The notes below the pieces were generated by a model. It was not told where the DNA came from. It was given only the letters and a program-made list of their open reading frames with translations, and ran no database searches. A stretch of DNA of 64,000 nt from Synergistaceae bacterium (lineage in GTDB: Bacteria > Synergistota > Synergistia > Synergistales > Aminobacteriaceae), in assembly GCA_018436595.1 (NCBI GenBank), contig JAHDLC010000010.1:1-64000 (forward strand). The letters are read 5' to 3'. This document shows positions 61,151-64,000 of the stretch, piece after piece. Positions within the stretch are counted from its first letter, which is position 1. The number at the start of each line of letters is the position of its first letter. The position numbers and the translations under genes were made by a program.

Positions 61151-62245
61151 TTATTCCTCGGGCGGAAGGGCCTTGGTGAGTTCCGGAATGAAGGAGACCG
61201 AGACGGGCTCTCCCTCGGCGAAGATCTGCCGGGCGTCCGGGTTGTCCACCTGGACGAGGATTTCCCCCATCTCGGTGGAGACGAAGGATTCAATGCTGTG
61301 TCCCAGGTACACGTTGGTGGTTACCTTTCCGTCGAGGATGCCTTCTCCCGGAGGAAGAAGGGTCAGCGACTCCGGGCGGCACATGACCAGGGCGGAATCT
61401 CCGGCTTTGAGGTCCGGGGAGAACCGGGGAAGAGTGAAGGTTCTCCCCCGCACCCTGACGGTGCAGTGTTCGTCCACGCCGGCCACCTCGGCGGGAAGGA
61501 AGGCCACCTTGCCGATGAAGCCCGCCACGAAGGCGCTTGCAGGATCGCGGTAGACCTGGTGGGGCGATCCGATCTGCACGATTTTTCCTTTGTTCATGAC
61601 GATGATCCTGTCGGAAAGGCTCATGGCCTCCACCCGGTCGTGGGTCACGTAGGCGGCGGTGATGCCGAGGGATTTCTGGATGCGGCGGATCTCCACCCGC
61701 ATCTGCTCCCGGAGCAGGGCGTCCAGGTTCGACAAGGGTTCGTCCAGCAGGAGGACCGCCGGCTCAACGATGAGGGACCGGGCCAGGGCGACCCGCTGCT
61801 GCTGACCTCCCGAAAGGCGGGAAGGGGGGCGTTTGGCAAGGGTGTCGAGGCCCACCATGCCGAGAAAGCGCATGACCTTTTCGCTGATCTCCTTCTCCGG
61901 CATTTTTCTGAGCCGGAGACCGTAGGCCACGTTGTCGAAGACGTTCATGTGGGGGAAGAGCCCGTAGCTCTGGAAGACCATGGCGGTGTCCCGCCTGTTG
62001 GGAGGAAGGTAGGTGATGTCCTCGCTCCCTATGAGGACCCGGCCCCTGGTGGGCAGCTCGAACCCGGCGATCATGCGCAGCGTGGTGGTCTTGCCGCACC
62101 CCGAGGGTCCGAGAAGGGTGACCAGCTCGCCGGGGGCGATGACGAAGTCCGCCTGCTCCACGGCGGTGATGTCCTTTCCGGACTGGGGATCCTGGAACAC
62201 CTTCCACACGTTTTCAAGGGTGACTGATTTCGAAATGTTTTCCAT
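61151..62245 (-). CDS. ABC transporter ATP-binding protein, Fe3+/spermidine (FbpC/PotA) type
   Basis: 364 residues from ATG 62245, which has GAGGTGG 8 bases upstream; a start 12 bases further up is possible. Walker A GPSGCGKTTT (about 47-56), signature LSGGQQQRV (about 147-155), Walker B LLLDEPLSNLDA, and a C-terminal TOBE domain (about 265-355). Powers the permease encoded just upstream. The TOBE region suggests regulation or iron/phosphonate-type importer. The binding protein must lie beyond the window. Confidence 0.93.
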   Translation of the reverse strand: MENISKSVTLENVWKVFQDPQSGKDITAVEQADFVIAPGELVTLLGPSGCGKTTTLRMIAGFELPTRGRVLIGSEDITYLPPNRRDTAMVFQSYGLFPHMNVFDNVAYGLRLRKMPEKEISEKVMRFLGMVGLDTLAKRPPSRLSGGQQQRVALARSLIVEPAVLLLDEPLSNLDALLREQMRVEIRRIQKSLGITAAYVTHDRVEAMSLSDRIIVMNKGKIVQIGSPHQVYRDPASAFVAGFIGKVAFLPAEVAGVDEHCTVRVRGRTFTLPRFSPDLKAGDSALVMCRPESLTLLPPGEGILDGKVTTNVYLGHSIESFVSTEMGEILVQVDNPDARQIFAEGEPVSVSFIPELTKALPPEE

Positions 62246-62258
62246 GGTTTGTCCCACC

Positions 62259-64000
62259 TCAGATGCTCATGGTCTTTGCGAGATTTTCGTTCTTTCTGAC
62301 CACCAGCCGGAGAAGCCCGAAAGTCAGAAGGACGATCACGATGAGCGTCGTCGCGAGGACGCTCGCCAAACCGAACCGCAGGTTTTCCGAGAAGTTGTAG
62401 ATGAGGACGGTCAGGTGGTACCACTTGGCGGAGATGAGGAAGATGACGGCGCTCACGGCCGTCATGGAGCGGACGAAGGTGTAGGAGAGGCTCGAGATGA
62501 AGGCCGGCCGTATGAGCGGGAGGACGATGGTCCGGAACACCGTGGGGGTATCCGCGCCTAGGTCCGAGGCCGCCTCCTCGATGGCCGGGTCGATCTGCTT
62601 CAGTGAGGCGAGCCCTCCCTCCACGCCCACGGGAAGTTCCCTGATGACGTAGTTGATCACGATGATGGCCGCCGTGCCCACAAGGATGAGGGGGGCCTTG
62701 TTGAAGGCCAGGATGTAGCTGATGCCCACCAGTGTACCGGGGAGGGCGAATGGGGTCAGGATGAGCATGTCGAGCAGCCGCTTGCAGGGAAATTTCTTCC
62801 TGGCCAGCACGAGGGCGGCGATCATGGCCAGAATGCCCGCTATGGGCGTGGCGGCCCCGGCGAGGGTCAGGGTGTCAAGGAGCACCCTCCATCCCCGTTC
62901 GAAGGCCTCCCTGAAGTTGGCCAGGCTGAATGTGTAGTCGATGCCCCAGTTCTTCACGAAACACCCGGCGATGATGGTTCCGTAGAGGCTGAAGAGGAAG
63001 AGGACGATGAGGACCATCAGGGTGACCAGGATGCGCTTCACTCCCGGCGACACGAGCTCCGTCATGCGGCCTGAGGGTTTTCCCGTGACGGTGACGTAGG
63101 ATTTGCGGCTCACCCAGTACCGTTGGGCCAGAAAGGCCGACAGGGTGGGCAGGAGGAGCAGAAGGGAAAGGGCGGCCCCGTGCCCCAGGCGGTTCATTCC
63201 CGTGACCTCCATATAGGATTCCACGGAAAGGACCCGGAAGCTCCCGGAGAGGATCAGGGGATTCGCGAAATCCGCCAGGGAGTTGGTGAAGACCAGGAGC
63301 CAGGAGCTGAGCAGCCCGGGCACCGAGAGGGGGAGGGTCACCGTTTTGAAGGTCTCCCACCGGGTGGCCCGGAGGTTCAGCGCCGCGTCCTCCAGAGTGG
63401 AATCGATGGCTTCGAGGATGCCCACCATGGTGAGGAAGGCGATGGGGAACATGCCCATGGTCTGGACAAGGGTCAGCCCCCCGAGGCCGTAGATGGTGAA
63501 GTTCTCCAGGCCGAGGATCTGTTTCGTGATAAGGCCGTTGTTGCCGAAGAGCAGGATGATGGACAGGGTGAGGGAGAAGGGGGGCGAGATGATGGGGAGG
63601 GTCGCCATGGCTGAGAAGAATTTCTTCCCCCGTACTTTTGTCCTCGAAATGACGAAGGCGAAGAGAAATCCCACCATGGTGGAAGCTGTGGCGGTGAAGG
63701 CCCCCAGGGTGATGCTGCCCTTCAGGGCGGTGACGTACTGCCTCGTGGTGAGGATGGATTTCCACGTTTCCAGGGAGAATTTTCCGTCCTGCAGGAAGGT
63801 CAGCCGGACCGCCTCGAAGAGGGGATAGGCCACGAAGACGCCCACGAGAGTGAACAGGCCGAGGATGACATAGCCGGTGATGGGGTCCCTGCTGTAGCCT
63901 GCCACGGCGAAGACCGCGGCGAAGAGGACCAGGGCGAGGAGAAAGAGTCCCCGCAGAAGGAAAAGAAACCGGTCGAACCCCCCGGGAGAGAAGAGAAACA
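62259..64000 (-). CDS. ABC transporter fused permease, Fe3+ (FbpB) type (5' end beyond window)
   Basis: The minus-strand frame is open from 62259 to the right edge; an internal GTG at 63905 gives 548 residues, but the frame continues upstream with a hydrophobic run, so the gene probably starts outside. Two permease domains in one chain, each with the EAA-type loop: near the middle of the first (SIDSTLEDAALNLRA) and in the second (IDPAIEEAASDLGADTP). The C-terminus is 13 bases from the ATPase start, so the two are cotranscribed. Iron(III), spermidine/putrescine or phosphonate are possible substrates. Confidence 0.9.
   Translation of the reverse strand, partial: FLFSPGGFDRFLFLLRGLFLLALVLFAAVFAVAGYSRDPITGYVILGLFTLVGVFVAYPLFEAVRLTFLQDGKFSLETWKSILTTRQYVTALKGSITLGAFTATASTMVGFLFAFVISRTKVRGKKFFSAMATLPIISPPFSLTLSIILLFGNNGLITKQILGLENFTIYGLGGLTLVQTMGMFPIAFLTMVGILEAIDSTLEDAALNLRATRWETFKTVTLPLSVPGLLSSWLLVFTNSLADFANPLILSGSFRVLSVESYMEVTGMNRLGHGAALSLLLLLPTLSAFLAQRYWVSRKSYVTVTGKPSGRMTELVSPGVKRILVTLMVLIVLFLFSLYGTIIAGCFVKNWGIDYTFSLANFREAFERGWRVLLDTLTLAGAATPIAGILAMIAALVLARKKFPCKRLLDMLILTPFALPGTLVGISYILAFNKAPLILVGTAAIIVINYVIRELPVGVEGGLASLKQIDPAIEEAASDLGADTPTVFRTIVLPLIRPAFISSLSYTFVRSMTAVSAVIFLISAKWYHLTVLIYNFSENLRFGLASVLATTLIVIVLLTFGLLRLVVRKNENLAKTMSI

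Overview
The window looks like a chromosomal segment of a high-GC, strictly anaerobic, amino-acid- and organic-acid-fermenting bacterium. A member of the Synergistota (Aminivibrio/Synergistaceae-like) is my best guess. This is inference from gene content, not a marker-gene assignment. The signs are an unusual density of TRAP transporters (three DctP-type and two TAXI-type systems in 64 kb), ferredoxin-dependent 2-oxoacid oxidation, an ADP-forming acyl-CoA ligase, an ETF-linked lactate/glycolate dehydrogenase, and tightly packed co-oriented genes. No tRNA, rRNA, CRISPR array, transposase, phage gene or clear pseudogene was found.

Layout. 1-663: 3' truncated M20 amidohydrolase (minus). 1024-3968: TRAP system 1 (P-M-Q). 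4141-4946: two small envelope proteins. 5041-8276: EtfB-EtfA-FAD dehydrogenase. 8313-16929 (minus): TRAP system 2 (P-Q-M), a DUF1537 sugar-acid kinase, a PdxA2-type dehydrogenase and a SNF2 helicase. 17271-23276: pyrimidine operon pyrR-B-C-K-D-F-E behind a leader ORF and terminator. 23548-24422: two unknown small proteins. 24612-34244: GntR regulator, then a lipoyl 2-oxoacid dehydrogenase complex (E1alpha, E1beta, E2, E3) with a PPC protein and TRAP system 3 (P-Q-M) inside it. 34307-35287: lipoate ligase (minus). 35546-42599: metallo-beta-lactamase protein, exonuclease, type-4 uracil-DNA glycosylase, radical-SAM activase, two membrane proteins (one a J protein) and PEP carboxykinase. 42612-47587: unknown protein, MATE exporter, DUF1576, unknown protein, DUF917. 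47771-53600: KorABC-SucCD-KorD and threonine dehydratase. 53750-60475: two TAXI-TRAP systems. 60633-64000: DUF523 and an iron/spermidine-type ABC importer running off the right edge.

How it works together. The catabolic parts turn imported acids and amino acids into acyl-CoAs and ATP. Threonine dehydratase can feed 2-oxobutyrate to the Kor complex, and SucCD can recover ATP from the acyl-CoA. The E1-E2-E3 complex has its own TRAP importer and a neighbouring lipoate ligase. TRAP system 2 lies with enzymes of the D-threonate/D-erythronate to DHAP route. The ETF-dehydrogenase set resembles the electron-confurcating lactate dehydrogenase.

Most unusual signals. (1) A dispersed intergenic repeat (three copies plus a remnant) that folds into a long closing stem around two hairpins with GGA loops. 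The first hairpin matches the core of the CsrA RNA-binding consensus. (2) A PyrL-like 46-codon leader ORF that reads through a strong terminator just before pyrR. (3) A hairpin directly after the binding-protein gene in all four TRAP operons where that gene comes first.
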